Positions 55,165 through 63,990 of a stretch of 64,000 nucleotides of DNA are shown in pieces. The stretch's first letter is position 1, and every line of letters begins with the position of its first letter. Below the pieces are notes generated by a model that had not been told where the DNA came from, did not search any database, and saw nothing but the letters and a program-made list of their open reading frames with translations. The stretch spans positions 25,500 through 89,499 of the forward strand of contig NZ_AUCB01000021.1 of NCBI RefSeq assembly GCF_000429545.1, read 5' to 3'. Made by a program: the position numbers and the translations under genes. Source of the DNA: Arenibacter certesii DSM 19833 (GTDB lineage: Bacteria > Bacteroidota > Bacteroidia > Flavobacteriales > Flavobacteriaceae).

Positions 55165-57120
55165 TTATGCTGCTTTATGATGCTGAAATTCAAACGCGAC
55201 AGAAGTACCAGCACTATTTTTCAATACCATCTTGCCATCCAATTGTTGCGTTAACAACCGAACCAATTGGGTACCAAACCCAGTACCCTTTTTCTTGTCT
55301 TCAACAGAATACCCTACCCCATTATCGGTTACCTTAAGTTCCAATAAAAATGTATTTTCTACCAGCTCTATAGTAATGGTGCCGGCAGCATTCTCTGGAA
55401 AGGCATATTTTAAAGAATTGGTGATCAATTCATTTACAATTAACCCAATTGGGGTTGCTATATCTACATTCAGCTCAATATCTTTCATCTTGTAGACCAT
55501 CGCTATCCTGTTACTAGCACCATAAGAATCCAAAACATAACTAGCCAAATTCTTAAAATACGTCCTCATTCCAATGGAGGTAAGCTTTTTACCATGATAC
55601 AAATTTTGATGAATCATGCTCATACTCTGTATTCGATTCTGAATCTGACACATAGTATCTTTAATCTTGGCATCGCTAATCTGCGCTGTTTGCAGGGATA
55701 GAAGACTAGAGACTACTTCCAGATTATTCTTTACCCTATGATGAATTTCTTTAATTAAAAATTCCTTTTCTTCATTTTGAACCTGCAGTAGTACATTTTT
55801 TTTACGATTATTTCTAATGGCTACAAAACCTAAAATCAAAAGAAAAATCAGTAAGCCCATGATAACCGAGGTTAAGATCTGGTTGGTATTTTGTTTTTTT
55901 ATTTTCGTCTGTTGTAAAAGAATGGTGTTTTCTTTCTGGGCTACATCAAATTCCGTTTGCAATAAGGCTATACGCTGATCTGCCTCTGCAGTAAATACTT
56001 TCTTTTTTAATTTATCGTATTCAGAAAATGCCTTATACGCCTCCATATAATTGTGATTCTCCGCAAAGGCCATCCCTAAGGTTTCATAAGCCTGACTCAA
56101 ATAATAGTCGTCCCCAAAGTTTACGGTAGCTACTTCAATGGATTTTTGAAGACTTAGGATAGCAGCACTATATTTACCCTGTAAATTCTGCGATTTCCCT
56201 ACCGAAAGATAGGCCCTCATCAACAAAAAGGTATTCTCTAACAACTGAGCATACTTTATTGCGTTGTTACCCGCATTTTCTGCGGCCTCAAAGTTGTTTT
56301 GATGACAATACAATTCTACCAGAGAAATATAAATATCACTTAAATTATTGTAGAACCCGTATCGCTCCCCAATAGATTTGGCATGGTCATAATATTTAAG
56401 CGCATCATCAAACTTGTTCAAATCCATATAATTATTCCCTACTACATAGAGAGTAAAATCATAATCCAAATCATTAATACCCCGTTCCTCAAAAATTTCA
56501 ATAGACTTAAGCCCATATTCTAAACCCTTTATATACTTTGATTGTTTCCAGAAAATATTACTGAGGTCACTATATGCTAATGCAATAGCTTTCCTATCAT
56601 TGCTCAAATTCCCCAATTTCAGGGATTCCATAGCATAATCCGCCGCGATGTCCAATTGTCCCCTTCGTTCATAGACATACCCTAACTGCGTATTTAAAAA
56701 TGCTAAATCCCTAGTTAGGACCTTTTTCTTAGCACTTTCCAATACTATCTGGGCACTATCCAATTTTTCCATTCGCAATAAAATAGCGCCTTGGGTAATC
56801 TGAAAGCGTCCATACCAAAGCTCATCTTCTTTAAGGGCGGTAAGATTAAGCCCTTCCTGTGTTAACTCTAGCGCTTTTGTTAAATTTCGAGTATGCCAAT
56901 AATAGGCAAGGTCGTTTAACATAGAAAACTGCAATGTATCGTTATCCTTCACCTTTAAATAGGCATATTTTAATAGCTCTAAATACGACTCTCCAAAGTT
57001 GTCTGTGTCTACAAATACCCTTTTATAAGGTTCATTTTTATCAAAATCTTGAATCTGTCCAGACAAGGCGATGCTGAACAATAGAAATGAAAATATAGTG
57101 TAATAATTTGGTCTTCCCAT
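55165..57120 (-). CDS. TPR-containing sensor histidine kinase (HisKA_2)
   Basis: 651 residues. Signal/anchor 1-~21, about seven TPR-like helical pairs (~50-380; e.g. DDALKYYDHAKSIGERYGFY), membrane helix at 414-436, and a HisKA_2/HATPase module: EIHHRVKNNLEVVSSLLSLQ with the phospho-acceptor His at 460/461, VNELITNSLKYAFPE (N-box), DNGVGYSVEDKKKGTGFG (G-boxes). The TPRs lie in the periplasm, suggesting a protein or peptide signal. Partner regulator follows; divergent from the exported genes at 57299 onwards. Confidence 0.93.
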   Translation of the reverse strand: MGRPNYYTIFSFLLFSIALSGQIQDFDKNEPYKRVFVDTDNFGESYLELLKYAYLKVKDNDTLQFSMLNDLAYYWHTRNLTKALELTQEGLNLTALKEDELWYGRFQITQGAILLRMEKLDSAQIVLESAKKKVLTRDLAFLNTQLGYVYERRGQLDIAADYAMESLKLGNLSNDRKAIALAYSDLSNIFWKQSKYIKGLEYGLKSIEIFEERGINDLDYDFTLYVVGNNYMDLNKFDDALKYYDHAKSIGERYGFYNNLSDIYISLVELYCHQNNFEAAENAGNNAIKYAQLLENTFLLMRAYLSVGKSQNLQGKYSAAILSLQKSIEVATVNFGDDYYLSQAYETLGMAFAENHNYMEAYKAFSEYDKLKKKVFTAEADQRIALLQTEFDVAQKENTILLQQTKIKKQNTNQILTSVIMGLLIFLLILGFVAIRNNRKKNVLLQVQNEEKEFLIKEIHHRVKNNLEVVSSLLSLQTAQISDAKIKDTMCQIQNRIQSMSMIHQNLYHGKKLTSIGMRTYFKNLASYVLDSYGASNRIAMVYKMKDIELNVDIATPIGLIVNELITNSLKYAFPENAAGTITIELVENTFLLELKVTDNGVGYSVEDKKKGTGFGTQLVRLLTQQLDGKMVLKNSAGTSVAFEFQHHKAA

Positions 57121-57298
57121 TCTGTACCATTCTTAGGTCTTAAGAAGCCGGGATTTTAAATATACGATATTTTTCCTTAAACCCTTGATAAATATAATCC
57201 TACGTTCGGACACCATCAGGTGCAATTCGTCCTTATCTACTTGTTTCAGAAACGTTTTACCCATTAATTAGAGAAATAATGAGGCTTAATAATCCGAT

Positions 57299-57838
57299 AT
57301 GAAATGGCAAACTTTTCTAATTGCTCTTGTGGTCCTTTTTTTTATTTCATGTAAGAACGAAACAAAATCATTGGATAATGATGTCCAAATGGATAATGGG
57401 AAGATTATGGGAATTAAAGAACAAGCGGAGGTCAAAAATTTTGTGGATCAATATTTAAACACCATAAATGATACCCTATTAGATGGAAGGATTACGGATA
57501 ACTACATAAGGTATATGAATGGAATTCCAATTGCCACCAACAAAACGGAATTAAACGCAAAAATGACCCTTTATGCTATAGGATTTCCAAATTATTCCAT
57601 TGACAAAACCTTTACAGAAGTGTGTGGAAATCGAGCTTTTATCCAATGGGAATTTACAGGCACTAATACAGGAGAGTTCGCTGAAGTTATTGCAACAGGT
57701 AAAAAAGTACATATAACAGGGTTTTCGCAACTCCATTTTAATATGGAAGGCGAATTATTTCAAGAGGATATATATTTTAATCAGTTGGATTTTTTGCAAC
57801 AACTTGGGTATTCTTTATCTCCTCCTAATCTAAATTAA
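57299..57838 (+). CDS. NTF2/SnoaL-like lipoprotein
   Basis: 179 residues. Lipobox LFFISC gives a lipidated Cys near residue 19. Mature part: a SnoaL/NTF2-like fold with VKNFVDQYLNTINDTLLDGRITDNYIRYMNG, a middle helix and ...RAFIQWEFTGTNTGEFAEVIATGKKVHITGFSQLHF, the typical cone-shaped pocket pattern. SnoaL-like proteins can be small-molecule enzymes or binders. Divergent from the TPR kinase; upstream of another exported gene on the same strand. Confidence 0.8.
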   Translation: MKWQTFLIALVVLFFISCKNETKSLDNDVQMDNGKIMGIKEQAEVKNFVDQYLNTINDTLLDGRITDNYIRYMNGIPIATNKTELNAKMTLYAIGFPNYSIDKTFTEVCGNRAFIQWEFTGTNTGEFAEVIATGKKVHITGFSQLHFNMEGELFQEDIYFNQLDFLQQLGYSLSPPNLN

Positions 57839-57897
57839 AGTAACCTATACATATTCCCCACAATAATTTGAATAGTATAAACCAATATTTAAAAATC

Positions 57898-58665
57898 ATG
57901 AAAACACTAAGAAAAACATTGATCCTAGCCTTGCTCATTTCGCAATTACCTTTTATGTTACTAGCTCAGGAAGAGAAAAACCAAGCTTTTTATATTCATG
58001 AAGATCAAGTAAAACCATCAATGATCCAGGAGTATGAGATGGTTTCCAAGGATTTTATGGAAGCTTGTAAAGAACATAATATTCAAGATTTAAAATGGCA
58101 AGTAGCCTCTACTAATACTGGCCGCTACTTCACCATCTCGCCCATAGAAAACATGGCAGAGTTAGATAAGAATGTTATGGCTCCCTTGGCAGAGAAAATG
58201 GGAGAAGAGGCATTTATGAATATGTTTAAACGCTTTAATGAATGCTATGAAAAACACGGGGACTACATTATTTACCTTAATAAAGAACTTACGTATATGC
58301 CCGATAGTATTAGCACTACCACGGAGGGTCAGAACTATCGTAAATGGCATTTTTTGAACGTAACTCCTAGCAATATTCAGAACTTAAAAGGCAAGTTAAA
58401 AGAGTTGAAAGCCTTATATACCAAGAAAGGGTCTAAGGAATTTTATCGAATTTACCACAGTGGTTTTGGAACTATGGGCGACTATTACCTTGCGGTGGTA
58501 TCGGCTATTGATGCCGAGGATTATGCAAAAAAATCCAAGGAGAACGAAATGTTGCTGGGAGAAGAAGGAAAGAAAATTTTCCAAGAATTATTTGGATACG
58601 TTCAAGAATATAAAACAGAATCTGGGGGTATGCATCCCGAACTAGCTTATGCCCCAAAACAATAA
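57898..58665 (+). CDS. secreted two-repeat alpha/beta protein (family member 2)
   Basis: 255 residues from the ATG at 57898 (the frame is open further up to a TTG, but the signal peptide starts here: MKTLRKTLILALLIS...MLLAQ). Halves at ~30-100 (IHEDQVKPSMIQEYEMVSKD, LKWQVASTNTGRYFTI) and ~148-212 (FLNVTPSNIQNLKGKLKELK, YRIYHSGFGTMGDYYLAVV). Same plan as the proteins at 53431 and 60367. 9 bases before the next exported gene, so an operon. Confidence 0.75.
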   Translation: MKTLRKTLILALLISQLPFMLLAQEEKNQAFYIHEDQVKPSMIQEYEMVSKDFMEACKEHNIQDLKWQVASTNTGRYFTISPIENMAELDKNVMAPLAEKMGEEAFMNMFKRFNECYEKHGDYIIYLNKELTYMPDSISTTTEGQNYRKWHFLNVTPSNIQNLKGKLKELKALYTKKGSKEFYRIYHSGFGTMGDYYLAVVSAIDAEDYAKKSKENEMLLGEEGKKIFQELFGYVQEYKTESGGMHPELAYAPKQ

Positions 58666-58674
58666 ATAAACACT

Positions 58675-59187
58675 ATGAGAAAGTTCATTTTTATAGGTTT
58701 AGCAATTATTCTTTGTAGCTCCTGTCAAGAACAAGAGAAGCGCTACACCCAGCAATCACAGGAGATAGAAACGGCAAAAACGTTGGTGAAAAATTATAAT
58801 GAGAGGACTTATGACAGCAGTTTATATGCAGACACCAGTAAAACCCGATATAATTCCGTGGAGCAATCCATGTCGCCTTTAAAAGCAATTGCTTATCACC
58901 AAGCCAATGATACCATTTTTGAATCTCGTGGATTTTTACTTAAAGATCAGGAATATGAAATGGTGGTTACCGATGATGGAGAAACCTGGGTAAATTGTTG
59001 GCTAGATTGGAAAGGTATCATAAAGGAAAGTAATCAGGAGGTTATGGTTCCTATACATTTAACCTATCAATTTAAAGAGGGTAAAATTGTTAGAGAAATA
59101 GGGATATGGGATAATTCCGCTGTGATGTTAGCAGTTCAAAAGATGCAGGCAGATAAGAATATGGCTGCAGTGGAGAAAGGAATCTAA
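58675..59187 (+). CDS. NTF2/SnoaL-like lipoprotein (second)
   Basis: 170 residues. Lipobox CSSC near residues 14-17. Mature part: AKTLVKNYNERTYDSSLYADTSK, middle with MSPLKAIAYHQANDTIFES, then GETWVNCWLDWKGIIKESNQEVMVPIHLTYQFKEGKIVREIGIWD, a SnoaL/NTF2-like layout. Only weakly similar to the lipoprotein at 57299. Coupled to the family-2 secreted protein upstream. Confidence 0.78.
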   Translation: MRKFIFIGLAIILCSSCQEQEKRYTQQSQEIETAKTLVKNYNERTYDSSLYADTSKTRYNSVEQSMSPLKAIAYHQANDTIFESRGFLLKDQEYEMVVTDDGETWVNCWLDWKGIIKESNQEVMVPIHLTYQFKEGKIVREIGIWDNSAVMLAVQKMQADKNMAAVEKGI

Positions 59188-59655
59188 TCTACCAAAATAT
59201 TGAATTTGAAGCTATGTTGTATTTCTGTTCTTTCCGATAGCGAGCAATTTCTATAGCATGGATAATAGGACTCCAGAACTGGAATTAATTCGATATTCTA
59301 ATTCTGTCTTTAGCTTTTCAGTAATTCAAATAATAAACCTAACAGATTAATCTGTCTAATATTTTGGGGGAAATCTAGATAGCTTACTGTTAGGTTTTAT
59401 AAAACAGAAATAATTATAATGCAAACTACCTCCTTTATTATGCCCCTCTATTTGGAATGATAAGGTAAGTCGTGAAGTAATGACCGTCTTGGGTGATTAC
59501 GAAAAATTGAAGCGCAACAATAAAGCAACCAACAACAATGTTCTACTTGTTTGCGCCTTAAAAGTAAAAGAAATTAATTTTCTATAGCAAGTGGTATATT
59601 TAGCAGCACCCATTATGCACTTGGAAAATAGCACTGATAATTAAAGAAGATAGGA
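59188..59655. other. intergenic region with nested inverted repeats
   Basis: 468 bases. Arms ACCTAACAG-type at 59335-59345 (AAACCTAACAG) and 59387-59397 (CTGTTAGGTTT) are exact complements; inside lies the palindrome CAGATTAATCTG (59343-59354). A short frame at about 59405-59587 gives 47 codons ending in TAG with no usable start (…REVMTVLGDYEKLKRNN…), perhaps a gene remnant. No intact gene. Confidence 0.4.
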
Positions 59656-60210
59656 ATGCTGTATTACTGGTTAAAAATTGGCTATCTCTTTGTTTTTTCC
59701 AAATTATTCTGGAGCAAGGTTCGCCTAATTTCTGATCAGACCAGAACGCGAAGAGTTAGCCTTCTGGATTGTGATGGTTTGAAATATATGGCGAATTCCA
59801 GATATGCCTATTACATGGATTTTATCCGATTGGAAAAAATGTTCCGTTCCAACTTGTACGATAATACTATTAAAAAAGGAATGTTCCCGGTATTAGGTTC
59901 TCAAAAGATCATCTACAGAAAGCCATTAAAAAGATGGTCCACATTCAGAATCACATTGGTTCTTGAGGGATGGGACGATAAATGAGGATACCACAGCCAA
60001 CTATTTGAACGAGATAATCAGCTTTACGCAATTGGGTATACCAAGGTTGCCTTTTGGAAGGATAAAAAAGCTCAAGATATTGGGAGTATTTTAAAAAATT
60101 GTGGGGTTGTGAACAAAGAAATGACCGTGTCCAATGACATTAAAAAAATCTTTGAGGGGGACTATCGAGAAATATGCACTAAGTCTAAAAAAGCCATTTC
60201 ATCCCGTTAA
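59656..60210 (+). pseudogene. THEM6-like thioesterase gene with one in-frame TGA
   Basis: 184 codons in one frame, interrupted only by TGA at 59983-59985 (codon 110). Before it: SLLDCDGLKYMANSRYAYYMDFIRLE, the hotdog start of the 4HBT_2/THEM6-like family, and VLGSQKIIYRKPLKRWSTFRITLVLEGWDDK. After it, same frame: GYHSQLFERDNQLYAIGYTKVAFWKDKKAQD, the rest of the domain. In relatives a Trp is expected after WDDK, so TGG changed to TGA is the simplest explanation. Everything else is intact, so the event is recent, a sequencing error or, less likely, a readthrough site. Confidence 0.75.
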
Positions 60211-60366
60211 TTCCACTGTAAATTGGATCATTAAAACCAACTAAGAAAGCCTCATAATTATCTATTCAGATGGGAATGGGTAGCCTTTTAAACTTAATAA
60301 AATGTCTAGTTCAAGATAAATGGCACTTACAGAAATACTATAATATTAACTTAAAAAAACGAGAGG

Positions 60367-61134
60367 ATGAAAAACGTACTTTTTATGATGTTACTAATTC
60401 CTGTTATGGCTATCTCCCATTCTGGTGAGGGTTATGCGGTTTTAGAAAACGGAATGATCACTCCAAATCCAGCGAAAATTACAGAATTTGAATCGGGATT
60501 GGCCGCCCACAATAAGACATATCATGGATCGGGGATTTTTGGCGCCAGGGTATACTGGATCGCCAACGGAAAAAACACGGGTAGTTATGTCTGGGTAATG
60601 GGACCTATTCCTTGGAGCGAGATAGATAAAAGACCCGCTCAAAAGGAACACGATACGGATTGGAATAAAAATGTATTGCCCTATGTTTTACCTCAAGGTG
60701 ATCAAACCTATTGGAGATTTCACCCAGAATTATCCAATTTCCAAAAAGACGTTACCCTTAAAAACTTGTTGGTAGCTATATATGATATCAAAAGAATGAA
60801 GAGCAAAGAGATGATCGAAATGTTAAAAAAGGTGCATAACACCATGGTCGAAAAATTTCCAGAAGAAACATTTAGCATGTATACCAACGAAATGCCCAGC
60901 ATGACCGATGGCCAGGATTTAGCCTTTGTTTCGTTCTTTGAAAAATTGGCTTGGATGGGATTAGAAAGCAAGTTTTCCCAGAAATTTGATGAAGTAAATG
61001 GACCTGGGAGCTTTGAAAAATTTCTAAAAGATTGGGAAGATATAACCCATGGAAAATATTCATCGGAAATGTGGATTTACCGCGAGGATCTTAGTGGGTT
61101 AGACGGTGAGATTAAAGCCATATCACGTCAATAA
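60367..61134 (+). CDS. secreted two-repeat alpha/beta protein (family member 3)
   Basis: 255 residues; short signal peptide (1-~17). First half ~22-85 (LENGMITPNPAKITEFESGLA, then ARVYWIANGKNTGSYVWVMG), second half ~134-200 (LLVAIYDIKRMKSKEMIEMLK, then DGQDLAFVSFFEKLAWMGLES). Same strand-helix-strand plan and length as the proteins at 53431 and 57898, with little identity. Between the thioesterase pseudogene and a DoxX gene. Function unknown. Confidence 0.75.
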   Translation: MKNVLFMMLLIPVMAISHSGEGYAVLENGMITPNPAKITEFESGLAAHNKTYHGSGIFGARVYWIANGKNTGSYVWVMGPIPWSEIDKRPAQKEHDTDWNKNVLPYVLPQGDQTYWRFHPELSNFQKDVTLKNLLVAIYDIKRMKSKEMIEMLKKVHNTMVEKFPEETFSMYTNEMPSMTDGQDLAFVSFFEKLAWMGLESKFSQKFDEVNGPGSFEKFLKDWEDITHGKYSSEMWIYREDLSGLDGEIKAISRQ

Positions 61135-61327
61135 ACCTATTTATTAGTATTACACTATTCATGGTAATACCCCGAGAAAACAAACTCGATTATATCATTT
61201 AATTAACTTGCCTTTATCTGGTTACTATTATGTGAAACACTCTAATGTCCTCTAAAAAAAAGCTATCTTCTCACTCATATCTCCTTAATTATAAGTATCT
61301 TATAGTATATAATTAATTCTAAAAATC

Positions 61328-61750
61328 ATGGCTACAGTAAAATCCTTAAACAAATGGGCCAATGCACATACTTATTACCCGTTGGATTTAGTACGCATTG
61401 CTTTAGGCGTATTTCTTTTTATGAAGGGAGTAGACTTTATGTCTAACCACTTACTAATGGTTGAGATGATTAAGCCTTTCCAAAACATGCCTGGCGGCAT
61501 GATTATAATGCATTATGTGGCACCAGCACATTTTGTAGGTGGTTTTTTATTGGTAATCGGGCTATTGACTAGATGGGTAGTAATTGTACAATTGCCTATT
61601 ATAATTGGTGCAATTTTAGTAAATTTCCTAGGTGAAATGAATTTAAACAACCTAATTTTAGCAACCATCGTTTTGGTTCTTTTAGTGTTCTTTTTAATCT
61701 ATGGCTCGGGAAAACACTCAGCAGACTATTATTTAAAAATGCAGAAATAA
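61328..61750 (+). CDS. DoxX-family membrane protein
   Basis: 140 residues, four membrane helices: DLVRIALGVFLFMKGVDFMS, APAHFVGGFLLVIGLLTRWV and IIIGAILVNFL are DoxX-typical. Some DoxX proteins take part in thiol/oxidative stress complexes; here the link is only suggestive, with an OxyR 1.2 kb downstream. Confidence 0.88.
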   Translation: MATVKSLNKWANAHTYYPLDLVRIALGVFLFMKGVDFMSNHLLMVEMIKPFQNMPGGMIIMHYVAPAHFVGGFLLVIGLLTRWVVIVQLPIIIGAILVNFLGEMNLNNLILATIVLVLLVFFLIYGSGKHSADYYLKMQK

Positions 61751-61800
61751 CTCGACATAGTTTTAAAAGAGCTTAAGTTTAATATAGTTAAAAAATAGCT

Positions 61801-62739
61801 ATGTACGAGAAACATCATTTAATGCTCTGTAGTAATCGCCTTTTAAAATTTAGAGCACCCGTTATTAAAATATTGATGGCTACTCTGACCGTCCTTTTAC
61901 TAATGGGCGGCTGTGTGAAGGACAATTCTGAACCAAAAGACCCCGAAGTCAATAATCCTGTAACCCAAACAGAGCCTGTTACTTTCACAGTAATTGGTGA
62001 CGTTCCCTACTCAGACGAGCAGCGAAGCGGACTACTACAACTGATCAATAAACACAATGCTAGCGATGTATCGGAGTTTGTTGTACATGTAGGCGATATT
62101 AAACCTGGAATTGTTCCCTGTGAAGAACCTATCTATAAAGATGTAGATAGTATTCTTAGATTATTTAAGGCTCCTACATTTATTGTTCTCGGAGATAACG
62201 AGTATAACGACTGTAAGAATCCAGAACAAGGATTGGAGTATTGGAAAAAATATTTTTTAAAGTTTAATGAAAACTGGACTTTTAAGCCAACAGTATCTTA
62301 TCAAACAGAGCGTAATGAAAATTTTAGCTGGGTAATGGATAAGGTCTTGTTTGTTGGTATTAATTTGGTTGGAAGCAATGTCCATAATCCTACTGAATGG
62401 CAGACCAGATTGGAGGATAATGCCAATTGGGTAAGGAAGCAGATGGAAGAACAAAAGGATAAAGTAAATTCCGCTGTTGTATTTGCTCATGCCAATATAG
62501 TTGAAATAGGCCCAGATAAGTTTCAGGTATTTACCGAAGGTTTTAGGTCAGCCTCAAAATCTTTTATTAAGCCGGTACTTTTTGTCCAAGGCGATGGTCA
62601 TTTTTGGATTCAGGACCATCCCTGGCCAGAAAAAAATATTACACGCCTGCAAATTGACGGAGGAATCAAGGCTGTTAAGATTACTGTGGATACTAATTTA
62701 AAGACCCCATTTCTTTTCGACCGTCAATTTTTGGATTAG
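61801..62739 (+). CDS. metallophosphoesterase-like lipoprotein
   Basis: 312 residues from 61801; the ATG at residue 26 (61876: MATLTVLLLMGGC) gives a better lipoprotein signal and may be the true start. Calcineurin-like motifs in order: TVIGDVPYSD, VHVGDIKPG, IVLGDNEYND, VFAHANI and VQGDGHFWI, i.e. the metal-binding Asp/His/Asn set. Probably an envelope phosphatase or phosphodiesterase of unknown substrate. Confidence 0.82.
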   Translation: MYEKHHLMLCSNRLLKFRAPVIKILMATLTVLLLMGGCVKDNSEPKDPEVNNPVTQTEPVTFTVIGDVPYSDEQRSGLLQLINKHNASDVSEFVVHVGDIKPGIVPCEEPIYKDVDSILRLFKAPTFIVLGDNEYNDCKNPEQGLEYWKKYFLKFNENWTFKPTVSYQTERNENFSWVMDKVLFVGINLVGSNVHNPTEWQTRLEDNANWVRKQMEEQKDKVNSAVVFAHANIVEIGPDKFQVFTEGFRSASKSFIKPVLFVQGDGHFWIQDHPWPEKNITRLQIDGGIKAVKITVDTNLKTPFLFDRQFLD

Positions 62740-62970
62740 GTGGAATTTAAATAGCAAGTGTAGTAATCCCTAGGGTTAGTTTTATCATTACAAAGACCTG
62801 TGAAAAAAGCGGCCCGTGGCCTTACAATTATATTATCCTCATTAGGTAATGGTTATTCTTCTAATATGAGAATACCTTATAAACACCCTTAAAGATCGGA
62901 TAAGTAAAACCCAATCATAATAGCTTTTATTGATAGTTTTCCTATTTTTATTGCTTTAAAAAGATTCTGT

Positions 62971-63909
62971 ATGACTATCACACAATTGCAATATGTACTC
63001 GCTGTCGCAGAGTACCAAAACTTTACACTTGCAGCCGAAAAAAGTTTTGTGACCCAACCTACTCTAAGTATGCAGGTTCAAAAACTAGAGGATGAATTGG
63101 ACATTTTAATATTCGACAGAAGCAAGAAACCGATCGCCATAACAGAAGTGGGGATGAAGATAGTGGCCCAAGCTAAAAACATTGTTAATGAGGCCAATCG
63201 TATACAGGATATTGTAGACCAAGAAAAGGGATTTATTGGGGGCGAATTTACACTAGGGATAATTCCCACGGTAATGCCCACCCTTCTTCCCATGTTCTTA
63301 AAGACATTTATAAATAAGTATCCCAAAGTAAATTTGATCATAAAGGAGAAAAGCACGGAAAATTTAATTCGCAATATACAAGATGGTCATTTGGACGCGG
63401 CCATAGCCGCTACTCCTTTAGAAATAGAATTTATTAAAGAACGGCCTTTGTACTATGAGCCTTTTGTTGGCTATGTACCAGCTCAACACAGGTTGGGTAA
63501 TGCTAACCAACTGATTCCCGATGATTTGGATATCAATGATATTTTGTTATTACGGGACGGGCATTGTTTTAGGGATAACATAATTAATTTATGTGATGCC
63601 TCTAAAAGTTTTAAGGATGATCATTTTCAATTACAGAGTGGTAGTTTTGAGACGCTTATAAACCTATCCAATGAAGGCTTAGGAATGACACTTCTTCCAT
63701 TTTTAAACACCTTAGAATTGGATGACCGAAAAAAACAAAACCTTAAAAACTTCCAAAGTCCATCCCCTGCCAGGGAGGTAAGTCTTATTTATCATAAGAG
63801 CGAACTGAAAATCCAAATCACCAATGCGTTATACGATGTAATTTCTAGTGTGGTACGTGGCGCCATTGCATTCCAAGACGTAAAAATTATTAGCCCTTTA
63901 AGTAAATAG
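62971..63909 (+). CDS. oxyR: hydrogen-peroxide-inducible regulator OxyR
   Basis: 312 residues, LysR type. N-terminal helix-turn-helix (TLAAEKSFVTQPTLSMQVQKLEDEL), then a periplasmic-binding-like sensor domain with Cys199 and Cys208 in DGHCFRDNIINLC, the exact spacing and numbering of the E. coli OxyR disulfide pair. It should activate catalase/peroxidase genes on oxidation; none is in the window. Followed by a strong terminator. Confidence 0.95.
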   Translation: MTITQLQYVLAVAEYQNFTLAAEKSFVTQPTLSMQVQKLEDELDILIFDRSKKPIAITEVGMKIVAQAKNIVNEANRIQDIVDQEKGFIGGEFTLGIIPTVMPTLLPMFLKTFINKYPKVNLIIKEKSTENLIRNIQDGHLDAAIAATPLEIEFIKERPLYYEPFVGYVPAQHRLGNANQLIPDDLDINDILLLRDGHCFRDNIINLCDASKSFKDDHFQLQSGSFETLINLSNEGLGMTLLPFLNTLELDDRKKQNLKNFQSPSPAREVSLIYHKSELKIQITNALYDVISSVVRGAIAFQDVKIISPLSK

Positions 63910-63954
63910 GGATATTCGGGAGTAGGCCGATTTTCACTAAAAACTGGACAGAAC

Positions 63955-63990
63955 GAATCCTGGAACATCGATGTTTCCGGGATTTTTTTT
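63955..63990 (+). terminator. terminator of oxyR
   Basis: AATCCTGGAACATC (63956-63969) pairs with GATGTTTCCGGGATT (63970-63984) with one bulge and a G-T pair, followed by T7. About 45 bases past the stop. Confidence 0.85.

Noticed and set aside
57868..57897. TTG-initiated extension of the second secreted protein
   Set aside because: Would place ten extra residues before a normal signal peptide; ATG at 57898 preferred.
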